Shown here: positions 33,330 through 47,800 of the stretch, piece after piece
Numbering within the stretch: position 1 is the first letter of the stretch
Layout: each line of letters starts with the position of its first letter
Source of the DNA: Sisyra terminalis
Taxonomy: Eukaryota; Arthropoda; Insecta; Neuroptera; Sisyridae
Length of the DNA: 64,000 nt
Assembly: GCA_958496175.1 (NCBI GenBank)
Contig: OY292278.1
Coordinates: 10,974,001-11,038,000 of the forward strand
Direction: 5' to 3'
Position numbers and translations under genes: made by a program
Notes under the pieces: generated by a model
What the model saw: the letters and a program-made list of their open reading frames with translations, nothing else
The model's database searches: none
Told to the model about the DNA's origin: nothing

Positions 33330-36300
33330 TTGCACACAGGACAAAAATTTTTTCACATTTATTCTCACATTAGACCATAGTTTGATAACCTGTTGATGCA
33401 ATATATCCTTATAAGGAAATCGCACCCCTCAAAAACTACCAATTTTACGGGCAAAGTTGGTGCATGTCTTTTTACATCCTTAACTTTCCGTTTTATTTTC
33501 CCAAGGATCAAGCCATTTAATTCGATTTTTTTTCATTCAATTCGGTTAAGCATGATTTAGTTTTAAATATTCAGCTCAATGTTAGCGAAAGAATGGATCC
33601 CTTATATCCTTTTTATGAAGTTGAAAATAGTCCTTTTTGAAACTTTGATACGATATTGCGGGTGTCCTTTTACACACAGGACAAAAATTTTTTCACTTTT
33701 CTTCTCACGTTAGACCATATTTTGATAACCCGTTGATGCAATATATCCTTATAAGGAAACCGCGCCCCTCGAAAACGACCAATTTTAAGGGCAAAGTTGG
33801 TGCATGTCTTTTTACATCCTTAACTTTCCGTTTTAATTTCCCAAGGATCAAGCCATTAAATCGATTTCTTTTCAATCAATTCGGTTAAGCATGATTTAGT
33901 CTTAAATATTCAGCTCAATGTTAGCGAAAGAAACCATCCCTTATATCCTTTTTATGAAGTTGAAAATAGTCCTTTTTAAAACTTTGATACGATATTGCGG
34001 GTGTCCTTTTGCACACAGGACAAAAATTTTTTCACTTTTCTTCTCACGTTAGACCAAAGTTTGATAACCCGTTGATGCAATATATCCTTATAAGGAAACC
34101 GCGCCCCTCAAAAACGACCAATTTTAAGGGCAAAGTTGGTGCATGTCTTTTTACATCCTTAACTTTCCGATTTAATTTCCCAAGGATCAAGCCGTTTAAT
34201 TCGATTTTTTTTCTATCAATTCGGTTAAGCATGATTTAGTCTAAAATATTCAGCTCAATGTTAGCGAAAGAAACCATCCCTAATATCTTTTTATTAAGTT
34301 GAAAATAGTCCTTTTTGAAATTTTGAAACGATATTGCGGGTGTCCTTTTGCACACAGAGCTAAAATTCTTTCACATTACTACTCACGTTAGAGTGTTGTT
34401 TGATAATCCATTGATGCAATATATCCTTATAAGGAAATCGCACCCTTCAAAAACGACCAATTTTAAGGGCAAATTTAGTGCATGTGTTTCTAAATCCTTA
34501 AATTTCCGTTTTAATTTCCCAAGAATCAAGCCATTTAATTCGATTTTTTTTCATTCAATTCGGTCAAGCATGATTCAGTCTTAAATATTCAGCTCAATGT
34601 TAGCGAAAGAAACCATCCCTTATATCCTTTTTAAGAATTTGAAGATAGTCCTTTTTGAAACTTTGAAACGATATTGCGGGTGTCCTTTTGCACACAGGAC
34701 AAAAATTTTTTCACATTTCTTCTCACGTTAGACCATAGTTTGATAACACGTTGATGCAATATATCCTTATAAGGAAACCGCGCCCCTCAAAAACGACCAA
34801 TTTTAAGGGCAAAGTTGGTGCATGTCTTTTTACATCCTTAACTTTCCGTTTTAATTTCCCAAGGATCAAGCCATTAAATCGATTTTTTTTCATTCAATTC
34901 GGTCAAGCATGATTCAGTCTTAAATATTCAGCTCAATGTTAGCGAAAGAAAGGATCCCTTATATCCTTTTTATGAAGTTGAAAATAGTCCTTTTTGAAAC
35001 TTTGATACGATATTGCGGGTGTCCTTTTGCACACAGGACAAAAATTTTTTCACTGTTCTTCTCACGTTAGACCATATTTTGATAACCCGTTGATGCAATA
35101 TATCCTTATAAGGAAACCGCTCCCCTCAAAAACGACCAATTTTAAGGGCAAAGTTGGGGCATGTCTTTTTACATCCTTAACTTTCCGTTTTAATTTCCCA
35201 AGGATCAAGCCATTAAATCGATTTCTTTTCAATCAATTCGGTTAAGCATGATTTAGTCTTAAATATTCAGCTCAATGTTAGCGAAACAAACCATCCCTTA
35301 TATCCTTTTTATGAAGTTGAAAATAGTCCTTTTTGAAACTTTGAAACGATATTGCGGGTGTCCTTTTGCTCACAGGACAAAAATTTTTTCTCATTTATTC
35401 TCACATTAGACCATAGTTTGATAACCTGTTGATGCAATATATCCTTATAAGGAAATCGCACCCCTCAAAAACTACCAATTTTTCGGGCAAAGTTGGTGCA
35501 TGTCTTTTTACATCCTTAACTTTCCGTTTTAATTTCCCAAGGATCAAGCCATTAAATCGATTTCTTTTCAATCAATTCGGTTAAGCATGATTTAGTCTTA
35601 AATATTCAGCTCAATGTTAGCGAAAGAAACCATCCCTTATATCCTTTTTATGAAGTTGAAAATAGTCCTTTTTGAAACTTTGAAACGATATTGCGGGTGT
35701 CCTTTTGCACACAGGACAAAAATTTTTTCACATTTCTTCTCACGTTAGAGCATAGTTTGATAACCCGTTGATGCAATATATCCTTATAAGGAAACCGCGC
35801 CCCTCAAAAACGACCAGTTTTAAGGGCAAAGTTGGTGCATGTCTTTTTACATCCTTAATTTTCCGTTTTAATTTCGCAAGGATCAAGCCATTAAATCGAT
35901 TTTTTTTCATTCAAATCGGTCAAGCATGATTCAGTCTTAAATATTCAGCTCAATGTTAGCGAAAGAAAGGATCCCTTATATCCTTTTTATAAAGTTGAAA
36001 ATAGTCCTTTTTGAAACTTTGATACGATATTGCGGGTGTCCTTTTACACACAGGACAAAAATTTTTTCACTTTTCTTCTCACGTTAGACCATATTTTGAT
36101 AACCCGTTGATGCAATATATCCTTATAAGGAAACCGCGCCCCTCAAAAACGACCAATTTTAAGGGCAAAGTTGGTGCATGTCTTTTTACATCCTTAACTT
36201 TCCGTTTTAATTTCCCAAGGATCAAGCCATTAAATCGATTTCTTTTCAATCAATTCGGTTAAGCATGATTTAGTCTTAAATATTCAGCTCAATGTTAGCG

Positions 36301-37060
36301 AAAGAAACCATCCCTTATATCCTTTTTATGAAGTTGAAAATAGTCCTTTTTGATACTTTGAAACGATATTGCGGGTGTCCTTTTGCACACAGGACAAAAA
36401 TTTTTTCACATTTCTTCTCACGTTAGAGCATAGTTTGATAACCCGTTGATGCAATATATCCTTATAAGGAAACCGCGCCCCTCAAAAACGACCAGTTTTA
36501 AGGGCAAAGTTGGTGCATGTCTTTTTACATCCTTAACTTTCCGTTTTAATTTCCCATGGATCAAGCCATTAAATCGATTTCTTTTCAATCAATTCGGTTA
36601 AGCATGATTTAGTCTTAAATATTCAGCTCAATGTTAGCGAAACAAACCATCCCTTATATCCTTTTTATGAAGTTGAAAATAGTCCTTTTTGAAACTTTGA
36701 AACGATATTGCGGGTGTCCTTTTGCTCACAGGACAAAAAATTTTTCACATTTATTCTCACATTAGACCATAGTTTGATAAGCTGTTGATGCAATATATCC
36801 TTATAAGGAAATCGCACCCCTCAAAAACTACCAATTTTACGGGCAAAGTTGGTGCATGTCCTTTTACATCCTTAACTTTCCGTTTTATTTTCCCAAGGAT
36901 CAAGCCATTTAATTCGATTTTTTTTCATTCAATTCGGTTAAGCATGATTTAGTTTTAAATATTCAGCTCAATGTTAGCGAAAGAATGGATCCCTTATATC
37001 CTTTTTATGAAGTTGAAAATAGTCCTTTTTGAAACTTTGATACGATATTGCGGGTGTCCT
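33330..37060. repeat. Type A higher-order block, copy 1 (about 11 monomers)
   Basis: Private variants recur about 4,754 bp downstream. CTTTTACACACAGG is at 33,669 and 38,423. The chimeric pair starting 34,009 recurs at 38,763. CACTGTTCTTCTC is at 35,050 and 39,803. CTTTTGCTCACAGG is at 35,366 and 40,117, and again at 36,722 and 41,473. This equals 14 monomers. Differences are few, including a one-base deletion near 40,850. Confidence 0.85.
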
Positions 37061-38084
37061 TTTGCACACAGGACAAAAATTTTTTCACTTTTCTTCTCAC
37101 GTTAGACCAAAGTTTGATAACCCGTTGATGCAATATATCCTTATAAAGAAACCGCGCCCCTCAAAAACGACCAATTTTAAGGGCAAAGTTGGTGCATGTC
37201 TTTTTACATCCTTTACTTTCCGTTTTAATTTCCCAAGGATCAAGCCATTTAATTCGATTTTTTTTCATTCAATTCGGTTAAGCATGATTCAGTCTTAAAT
37301 ATTCAGCTCAATGTTAGCGAAAGAAACCATCCCTTATATCCTTTTTATGAAGTTGAAAAATAGTCCTTTTTGAAACTTTGATACGATATTGCGGGTGTCC
37401 TTTTGCACACAGGACAAAAATTTTTTCACTTTTCTTCTCACGTTAGACCATATTTTGATAACCCGTTGATGCAATATATCCTTATAAGGAAACCGCTCCC
37501 CTCAAAAACGACCAATTTTAAGGGCAAAGTTGGTGCATGTCTTTTTACATCCTTAACTTTCCGTTTTAATTTCCCAAGGATCAAGCCGTTTAATTCGATT
37601 TTTTTTCTATCAATTCGGTTAAGCATGATTTAGTCTTAAATATTCAGCTCAATGTTAGCGAAAGAAACCATCCCTAATATCTTTTTATTAAGTTGAAAAT
37701 AGTCCTTTTTGAAATTTTGAAACGATATTGCGGGTGTCCTTTTGCACACCGAGCTAAAATTCTTTCACATTACTACTCACGTTAGAGTGTTGTTTGATAA
37801 TCCATTGATGCAATATATCCTTATAAGGAAATCGCACCCCTCAAAAACGACCAATTTTAAGGGCAAATTTAGTGCATGTGTTTCTACATCCTTAACTTTC
37901 CGTTTTAATTTCCCAAGGATCAAGCCATTTAATTCGATTTTTTTTCATTCAATTCGGTCAAGCATGATTCAGTCTTAAATATTCAGCTCAATGTTAGCGA
38001 AAGAAACCATCCCTTATATCCTTTTTAAGAATTTGAAGATAGTCCTTTTTGAAACTTTGAAACGATATTGCGGGTGTCCTTTTG

Positions 38085-41000
38085 CACACAGGACAAAAAT
38101 TTTTTCTCATTTAATCTCACATTAGACCATAGTTTGATAACCTGTTGATGCAATATATCCTTATAAGGAAATCGCACCCCTCAAAAACTACCAATTTTTC
38201 GGGCAAAGTTGGTGCATGTCTTTTTACATCCTTAACTTTCCGTTTTATTTTCCCAAGGATCAAGCCATTTAATTCGATTTTTTTTTTCATTCAATTCGGT
38301 TAAGCATGATTTAGTTTTAAATATTCAGCTCAATGTTAGCGAAAGAATGGATCCCTTATATCCTTTTTATGAAGTTGAAAATAGTCCTTTTTGAAACTTT
38401 GATACGATATTGCGGGTGTCCTTTTACACACAGGACAAAAATTTTTTCACTTTTCTTCTCACGTTAGACCATATTTTGATAACCCGTTGATGCAATATAT
38501 CCTTATAAGGAAACCGCGCCCCTCGAAAACGACCAATTTTAAGGGCAAAGTTGGTGCATGTCTTTTTACATCCTTAACTTTCCGTTTTAATTTCCCAAGG
38601 ATCAAGCCATTAAATCGATTTCTTTTCAATCAATTCGGTTAAGCATGATTTAGTCTTAAATATTCAGCTCAATGTTAGCGAAAGAAACCATCCCTTATAT
38701 CCTTTTTATGAAGTTGAAAATAGTCCTTTTTAAAACTTTGATACGATATTGCGGGTGTCCTTTTGCACACAGGACAAAAATTTTTTCACTTTTCTTCTCA
38801 CGTTAGACCAAAGTTTGATAACCCGTTGATGCAATATATCCTTATAAGGAAACCGCGCCCCTCAAAAACGACCAATTTTAAGGGCAAAGTTGGTGCATGT
38901 CTTTTTACATCCTTAACTTTCCGATTTAATTTCCCAAGGATCAAGCCGTTTAATTCGATTTTTTTTCTATCAATTCGGTTAAGCATGATTTAGTCTTAAA
39001 TATTCAGCTCAATGTTAGCGAAAGAAACCATCCCTAATATCTTTTTATTAAGTTGAAAATAGTCCTTTTTGAAGATTGAAACGATATTGCGGGTGTCCTT
39101 TTGCACACAGAGCTAAAATTCTTTCACATTACTACTCACGTTAGAGTGTTGTTTGATAATCCATTGATGCAATATATCCTTATAAGGCAATCGCACCCCT
39201 CAAAAACGACCAATTTTAAGGGCAAATTTAGTGCATGTGTTTCTACATCCTTAAATTTCCGTTTTAATTTCCCAAGAATCAAGCCATTTAATTCGATTTT
39301 TTTTCATTCAATTCGGTCAAGCATGATTCAGTCTTAAATATTCAGCTCAATGTTAGCGAAAGAAACCATCCCTTATATCCTTTTTAAGAATTTGAAGATA
39401 GTCCTTTTTGAAACTTTGAAACGATATTGCGGGTGTCCTTTTGCACACAGGACAAAAATTTTTTCACATTTCTTCTCACGTTAGACCATAGTTTGATAAC
39501 ACGTTGATGCAATATATCCTTATAAGGAAACCGCGCCCCTCAAAAACGACCAATTTTAAGGGCAAAGTTGGTGCATGTCTTTTTACATCCTTAACTTTCC
39601 GTTTTAATTTCCCAAGGATCAAGCCATTAAATCGATTTTTTTTCATTCAATTCGGTCAAGCATGATTCAGTCTTAAATATTCAGCTCAATGTTAGCGAAA
39701 GAAAGGATCCCTTATATCCTTTTTATGAAGTTGAAAATAGTCCTTTTTGAAACTTTGATACGATATTGCGGGTGTCCTTTTGCACACAGGACAAAAATTT
39801 TTTCACTGTTCTTCTCACGTTAGACCATATTTTGATAACCCGTTGATGCAATATATCCTTATAAGGAAACCGCTCCCCTCAAAAACGACCAATTTTAAGG
39901 GCAAAGTTGGTGCATGTCTTTTTACATCCTTAACTTTCCGTTTTAATTTCCCAAGGATCAAGCCATTAAATCGATTTCTTTTCAATCAATTCGGTTAAGC
40001 ATGATTTAGTCTTAAATATTCAGCTCAATGTTAGCGAAACAAACCATCCCTTATATCCTTTTTATGAAGTTGAAAATAGTCCTTTTTGAAACTTTGAAAC
40101 GATATTGCGGGTGTCCTTTTGCTCACAGGACAAAAATTTTTTCTCATTTATTCTCACATTAGACCATAGTTTGATAACCTGTTGATGCAATATATCCTTA
40201 TAAGGAAATCGCACCCCTCAAAAACTACCAATTTTTCGGGCAAAGTTGGTGCATGTCTTTTTACATCCTTAACTTTCCGTTTTAATTTCCCAAGGATCAA
40301 GCCATTAAATCGATTTGTTTTCAATCAATTCGGTTAAGCATGATTTAGTCTTAAATATTCAGCTCAATGTTAGCGAAAGAAACCATCCCTTATATCCTTT
40401 TTATGAAGTTGAAAATAGTCCTTTTTGAAACTTTGAAACGATATTGCGGGTGTCCTTTTGCACACAGGACAAAAATTTTTTCACATTTCTTCTCACGTTA
40501 GAGCATAGTTTGATAACCCGTTGATGCAATATATCCTTATAAGGAAACCGCGCCCCTCAAAAACGACCAGTTTTAAGGGCAAAGTTGGTGCATGTCTTTT
40601 TACATCCTTAATTTTCCGTTTTAATTTCCCAAGGATCAAGCCATTAAATCGATTTTTTTTCATTCAAATCGGTCAAGCATGATTCAGTCTTAAATATTCA
40701 GCTCAATGTTAGCGAAAGAAAGGATCCCTTATATCCTTTTTATGAAGTTGAAAATAGTCCTTTTTGAAACTTTGATACGATATTGCGGGTGTCCTTTTAC
40801 ACACAGGACAAAAATTTTTTCACTTTTCTTCTCACGTTAGACCATATTTTATAACCCGTTGATGCAATATATCCTTATAAGGAAACCGCGCCCCTCAAAA
40901 ACGACCAATTTTAAGGGCAAAGTTGGTGCATGTCTTTTTACATCCTTAACTTTCCGTTTTAATTTCCCAAGGATCAAGCCATTAAATCGATTTCTTTTCA

Positions 41001-41815
41001 ATCAATTCGGTTAAGCATGATTTAGTCTTAAATATTCAGCTCAATGTTAGCGAAAGAAACCATCCCTTATATCCTTTTTATGAAGTTGAAAATAGTCCTT
41101 TTTGATACTTTGAAACGATATTGCGGGTGTCCTTTTGCACACAGGACAAAAATTTTTTCACATTTCTTCTCACGTTAGAGCATAGTTTGATAACCCGTTG
41201 ATGCAATATATCCTTATAAGGAAACCGCGCCCCTCAAAAACGACCAGTTTTAAGGGCAAAGTTGGTGCATGTCTTTTTACATCCTTAACTTTCCGTTTTA
41301 ATTTCCCATGGATCAAGCCATTAAATCGATTTCTTTTCAATCTATTCGGTTAAGCATGATTTAGTCTTAAATATTCAGCTCAATGTTAGCGAAACAAACC
41401 ATCCCTTATATCCTTTTTATGAAGTTGAAAATAGTCCTTTTTGAAACTTTGAAACGATATTGCGGGTGTCCTTTTGCTCACAGGACAAAAATTTTTTCAC
41501 ATTTATTCTCACATTAGACCATAGTTTGATAAGCTGTTGATGCAATATATCCTTATAAGGAAATCGCACCCCTCAAAAACTACCAATTTTACGGGCAAAG
41601 TTGGTGCATGTCTTTTTACATCCTTAACTTTCCGTTTTATTTTCCCAAGGATCAAGCCATTTAATTCGATTTTTTTTCATTCAATTCGGTTAAGCATGAT
41701 TTAGTTTTAAATATTCAGCTCAATGTTAGCGAAAGAATGGATCCCTTATATCCTTTTTATGAAGTTGAAAATAGTCCTTTTTGAAACTTTGATACGATAT
41801 TGCGGGTGTCCTTTG
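38085..41815. repeat. Type A higher-order block, copy 2
   Basis: This is the second copy of the block at 33,330-37,060, offset by 14 monomers. It begins in a unit with CTCATTTAATCTCACATTAG and ends where units after 41,815 stop matching (ATATTTTGATAACC here versus CAAAGTTTGATAACC in copy 1). The high identity implies a recent duplication of a multi-monomer segment. Confidence 0.85.
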
Positions 41816-43149
41816 GCACACAGGACAAAAATTTTTTCACTTTTCTTCTCACGTTAGACCATATTTTGATAACCCGTTGATGCAATATATCCTTATAAGG
41901 AAACCGCTCCCCTCAAAAACGACCAATTTTAAGGGCAAAGTTGGTGCATGTCTTTTTACATCCTTAACTTTCCGTTTTAATTTCCCAAGGATCAAGCCAT
42001 TAAATCGATTTCTTTTCAATCAATTCGGTTAAGCATGATTTAGTCTTAAATATTCAGCTCAATGTTAGCGAAACAAACCATCCCTTATATCCTTTTTATG
42101 AAGTTGAAAATAGTCCTTTTTGAAACTTTGAAACGATATTGCGGGTGTCCTTTTGCTCACAGGACAAAAATTTTTTCACATTTATTCTCACATTAGACCA
42201 TAGTTTGATAACCTGTTGATGCAATATATCCTTATAAGGAAATCGCACCCCTCAAAAACTACCAATTTTACGGGCAAAGTTGGTGCATGTCTTTTTACAT
42301 CCTTAACTTTCCGTTTTATTTTCCCAAGGATCAAGCCATTTAATTCGATTTTTTTTCATTCAATTCGGTTAAGCATGATTTAGTTTTAAATATTCAGCTC
42401 AATGTTAGCGAAAGAATGGATCCCTTATATCCTTTTTATGAAGTTGAAAATAGTCCTTTTTGAAACTTTGATACGATATTGCGGGTGTCCTTTTACACAC
42501 AGGACAAAAAATTTTTCACTTTTCTTCTCACGTTAGACCATATTTTGATAACCCGTTGATGCAATATATCCTTATAAGGAAACCGCGCCCCTCAAAAACG
42601 ACCAATTTTAAGGGCAAAGTTGGTGCATGTCTTTTTACATCCTTAACTTTCCGTTTTAATTTCCCAAGGATCAAGCCATTAAATCGATTTCTTTTCAATC
42701 AATTCGGTTAAGCATGATTTAGTCTTAAATATTCAGCTCAATGTTAGCGAAAGAAACCATCCCTTATATCCTTTTTATGAAGTTGAAAATAGTCCTTTTT
42801 AAAACTTTGATACGATATTGCGGGTGTCCTTTTGCACACAGGACAAAAATTTTTTCACTTTTCTTCTCACGTTAGACCAAAGTTTGATAACCCGTTGATG
42901 CGATATATCCTTATAAGGAAACCGCGCCCCTCAAAAACGACCAATTTTAAGGGCAAAGTTGGTGCATGTCTTTTTACATCCTTAACTTTCCGTTTTAATT
43001 TCCCAAGGATCAAGCCGTTTAATTCGAATTTTTTTCTATCAATTCGGTTAAGCATGATTTAGTCTTAAATATTCAGCTCAATGTTAGCGAAAGAAACCAT
43101 CCCTAATATCTTTTTATTAAGTTGAAAATAGTCCTTTTTGAAATTTTGA

Positions 43150-44870
43150 AACGATATTGCGGGTGTCCTTTTGCACACCGAGCTAAAATTCTTTCACATT
43201 ACTACTCACGTTAGAGTGTTGTTTGATAATCCATTGATGCAATATATCCTTATAAGGAAATCGCACCCCTCAAAAACGACCAATTTTAAGGGCAAATTTA
43301 GTGCATGTGTTTCTACATCCTTAACTTTCCGTTTTAATTTCCCAAGGATCAAGCCATTTAATTCGATTTTTTTTCATTCAATTCGGTCAAGCATGATTCA
43401 GTCTTAAATATTCAGCTCAATGTTAGCGAAAGAAACCATCCCTTATATCCTTTTTTAAAAATTTGAAGATAGTCCTTTTTGAAACTTTGAAACGATATTG
43501 CGGGTGTCCTTTTGCACACAGGACAAAAATTTTTTCTCATTTCTTCTCACGTTAGACCATAGTTTGATAACCCGTTGATGCAATATATCCTTATAAGGAA
43601 ACCGCTCCCCTCAAAAACGACCAATTTTAAGGGCAAAGTTGGTGCATGTCTTTTTACATCCTTAACTTTCCGTTTTAATTTCCCATGGATCAAGCCATTA
43701 AATCGATTTCTTTTCAATCAATTCGGTTAAGCATGATTTAGTCTTAAATATTCAGCTCAATGTTAGCGAAAGAAACCATCCCTTATATCCTTTTTATGAA
43801 GTTGAAAATAGTCCTTTTTGAAACTTTGATACGATATTGCGGGTGTCCTTTTGCACACAGGACAAAAATTTTTTCTCTTTTCTTCTCACGTTAGACCAAA
43901 GTTTGATAACCCGTTGATGCAATATATCCTTATAAGGAAACCGCGCCCCTCAAAAACGACCAATTTTAAGGGCAAAGTTGGTGCATGTCTTTTTACATCC
44001 TTAACTTTCCGTTTTAATTTACCAAGGATCTAGCCGTTAAATTCGAATTTTTTTCATGCACTTCGGTTAAGCATCATTCAGTCTTAAATATTCAGCTCAA
44101 TGTTAGCGAAAGAAACCATCCCTTATATCCTTTTTATGAATTTGAAAATAGTCCTATTTGAAACTTTGAAACGATATTGCGGGTGTCCTTTTGCACACAG
44201 GACAAAAAAATTTTCACATTTCTTCTCACGTTAGAGCATAGTTTGATAACTTGATGATGCAATATATCCTTATATGGAAATCGCACCCCTCAAAAACGAC
44301 CAATTTTAAGGGCAAAATTGGTGCATGTGGTTTTACATCCTTTACTTTCCGTTTTAATTTCCCAAGGATCAAGCCATTTAATTCGATTTTTTTTCATTTA
44401 ATTCGGTTAAGCATGATTTAGTTATAAATATTCAGCTCAATGTTAGCGAAAGAAACCATCCCTTATATCCTTTTTATGAATTTGAAAATAGTCCTTTTTA
44501 AAACTTTGAAACGATATTGCGGGTGTCCTTTTGCACACAGGACAAAAATTTTTTCACATCTCTTCTCACGTTAGAGCATAGTTTGATAACCCGTTGATGC
44601 AATATATCCTTATAAGGAAATCGCACCCCTCAAAAACGACCTATTTTAAGGGCAAAGTTGGTGCATGTGTTTTTACATCCTTTACTTTCCGGTTTAAATT
44701 CCCATGGATCAAGCCATTTAATTAGATATTTTTTCATTCAATTCGGTTAAGCATGAGTCAGTCTTAAATATTCAGCTTAATGTTAGCGAAAGAAACCATC
44801 CCTTATATCCTTTTTATGAAGTTGAAAATAGTCCTTTTTGAAACTTTGAAACGATATTGCGGGTGTCCTT
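43150..44870. repeat. Mosaic transition between type A and type B units
   Basis: The unit at 43,171 has a type B front (CTAAAATTCTTTCACATTAC, GTGTTTCTACATCC) and a type A tail (AATTCGATTTTTTTTCATTC, TTCAGCTCAATG). The unit at 43,851 is the reverse: type A front, then a type B middle (GGATCTAGCCGTTAAATTCG) from about 44,025, returning to a type A end. Two mostly type A units follow before pure type B starts at about 44,871. Confidence 0.85.
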
Positions 44871-47800
44871 TTGCACACAGAGCAAAAATTCTTTCTCATT
44901 ACTTCTCACGTTAGAGTGTTGTTTGATAATCCATTGATGCAATATATCCTTATAAGGAAATCGCACCCCTCAAAAACGACCAATTTTAAGGGCAAATTTG
45001 GTGCATGTGTTTCTACATCCTTAATTTTCCGTTATAATTTCCCAAGGATCTAGCCGTTAAATTCGAATTTTTTTCATGCACTTCGGTTAAGCATGATTCT
45101 GTCTTAAATATTCTGCTTAATTTTAGCAAAAGAATCCATCCCTTATATCCTTTTTATGAACTGGAAAATAGTCTTTTTTGAAACTTTGAAACGATATTGC
45201 GGGTGTCCTGTCGCACACAGAGCTAAAATTCTTTCACATTACTACTCACGTTAGAGTGTTGTTTTATAATCCATTGATGCAATATATCCTTATAAGGAAA
45301 TCGCACCCCTCAAAAACGACCTATTTTAAGGGCAAATTTGGTGCATGTGTTTCAACATCCTTAACTTTCCGTTTTAATTTCCCAAGGATCTAGCCGTTAA
45401 ATTCGAATTTTTTTCATGCACTTCGGTTAAGCATCATTCAGTCTTAAATATTCTGCTTAATTTTAGCAAAAGAAACCATCCCTTATATCCTTTTTATGAA
45501 CTGGAAAATAGTCTTTTTTGAAACTTTGAAACAATATTGCGGGTGTCCTTTTGCACACAGAGCTAAAATTCTTTCACATTACTACTCACGTTAGAGTGTT
45601 GTTTGATAATCCATTGATGCAATATATCCTTATAAGGAAATCGCACCCCTCAAAAACGACCAATTTTAAGGGCAAATTTGGTGCATGTGTTTCTACATCC
45701 TTAACTTTCCGTTTTAATTTCCCAAGGATCTAGCCGTTAAATTCGAATTTTTTTCATGCACTACGGTTAAGCATGATTCAGTCTTAAATATTCTGCTTAA
45801 TTTTAGCAAAAGAAACCATCCCTTATATCCTTTTTATGAACTGGAAAATAGTCTTTTTTGAAACTTTGAAACGATATTGCGGGTGTCCTTTTGCACACAG
45901 AGCTAAAATTCTTTCACATTACTACTCACGTTAGAGTGTTGTTTGATAATCCATTGATGCAATATATCCTTATAAGGAAATCGCACCCCTCAAAAACGAC
46001 CAATTTTAAGGGCAAATTTGGTGCATGTGTTTCTACATCCTTAACTTTCCGTTTTAATTTCCCAAGGATCTAGCCGTTAAATTCGAATTTTTTTCATGCA
46101 CTTCGGTTAAGCATCATTCAGTCTTAAATATTCTGCTTAATTTTAGCAAAAGAAACCATCCCTTATATCCTTTTTATGAACTGGAAAATAGTCCTTTTTT
46201 AAACTTTGAAACGATATTGCGGGTGTCCTTTTGCACACAGAGCAAAAATTCTTTCACATTACTTCTCACGTTAGAGTGCTGTTTGATAATCCATTGATGC
46301 AATATATCCTTATAAGGAAATCGCACCCCTCAAAAACGACCAATTTTAAGGGCAAATTTGGTGCATGTGTTTCTACATCCTTAACTTTCCGTTTTAATTT
46401 CCCAAGGATCTAGCCGTTAAATTCGAATTTTTTTCAAGCACTTCGGTTAAGCATCATTCAGTCTTAAATATTCTGCTTAATTTTAGCAAAAGAAACCATC
46501 CCTTATATCCTTTTTATGAACTGGAAAATAGTTTTTTTGGAAACTTTGAAACGATATTGCGGGTGTCCTTTTGCACACAGAGCTAAAATTCTTTCACATT
46601 ACTACTCACGTTAGAGTGTTGTTTGATAATCCATTGATGCAATATATCCTTATAAGGAAATCGCACCCCTCAAAAACGACCAATTTTAAGGGCAAATTTG
46701 GTGCATGTGTTTCTACATCCTTAACTTTCCGTTTTAATTTCCCAAGGATCTAGCCGTTAAATTCGAATTTTTTTCATGCACTTCGGTTAAGCATCATTCA
46801 GTCTTAAATATTCTGCTTAATTTTAGCAAAAGAAACCATCCCTTATATCCTTTTTATGAACTGGAAAATAGTCTTTTTTGAAACTTTGAAACGATATTGC
46901 GGGTGTCCTTTTGCACACAGAGCTAAAATTCTTTCACATTACTTCTCACGTTAGAGTGTTGTTTGATAATCCATTGATGCAATATATCCTTATAAGGAAA
47001 TCGCACCCCTCAAAAACGACCAATTTTAATGGCAAATTTGGTGCATGTGTTTCTACATCCTTAACTTTCCGTTTTAATTTCCCAAGGATCTAGCCGTTAA
47101 ATTCGAATTTTTTTCATGCACTTCGGTTAAGCATCATTCAGTCTTAAATATTCTGCTTAATTTTAGCAAAAGAAACCATCCCTTATATCCTTTTTATGAA
47201 CTGGAAAATAGTCTTTTTTGAAACTTTGAAACGATATTGCGGGTGTCCTTTTGCACACAGAGCTAAAATTCTTTCACATTACTACTCACGTTAGAGTGTT
47301 GTTTGATAATCCATTGATGCAATATATCCTTATAAGGAAATCGCACCCCTCAAAAACGACCAATTTTAAGGGCAAATTTGGTGCATGTGTTTCTACATCC
47401 TTAACTTTCCGTTTTAATTTCTCAAGGATCTAGCCGTTAAATTCGAATTTTTTTATTGCACTTCGGTTAAGCATCATTCAGTCTTAAATATTCTGCATAA
47501 TTTTAGCAAAAGAAACCATCCCTTATATCCTTTTCATGAACTGGAAAATAGTCTTTTTTGAAACATTGAAACGATATTGCGGGTGTCCTTTTGCACACAG
47601 AGCTAAAATTCCTTCACATTACTTCTCACCCTAGAGTGTTGTTTGTGAATCCATTGATGCAATATATCCTTATAAGGAAATCGCACCCCTCAAAAACGAC
47701 CAATTTTAAGGGCAAATTTGGTGCATGTGTTTCTACATCCTTAACTTTCCGTTTTAATTTCCCAAGGATCTAGCCGTTAAATTCGAATTTTTTTCATGCA

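Larger units (their letters stand above)
30595..43490. repeat. Type A satellite domain (339-341-bp units)
   Basis: Type A units carry GGACAAAAATTTTTTCAC, GTTAGACCA(T/A)AG, GATAACCCGTTGATG, GGAAACCGCGCCCCTC, GGGCAAAGTTGG and GTCTTTTTACATCC, ending ATTCAGCTCAATGTTAGCG. Unit length varies by single bases, for example in the T-run near 38,280 and the missing G near 40,850. Four units (34,009-, 37,403-, 38,763- and 42,832-anchored pairs) are followed by an A/B chimera. Confidence 0.9.
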
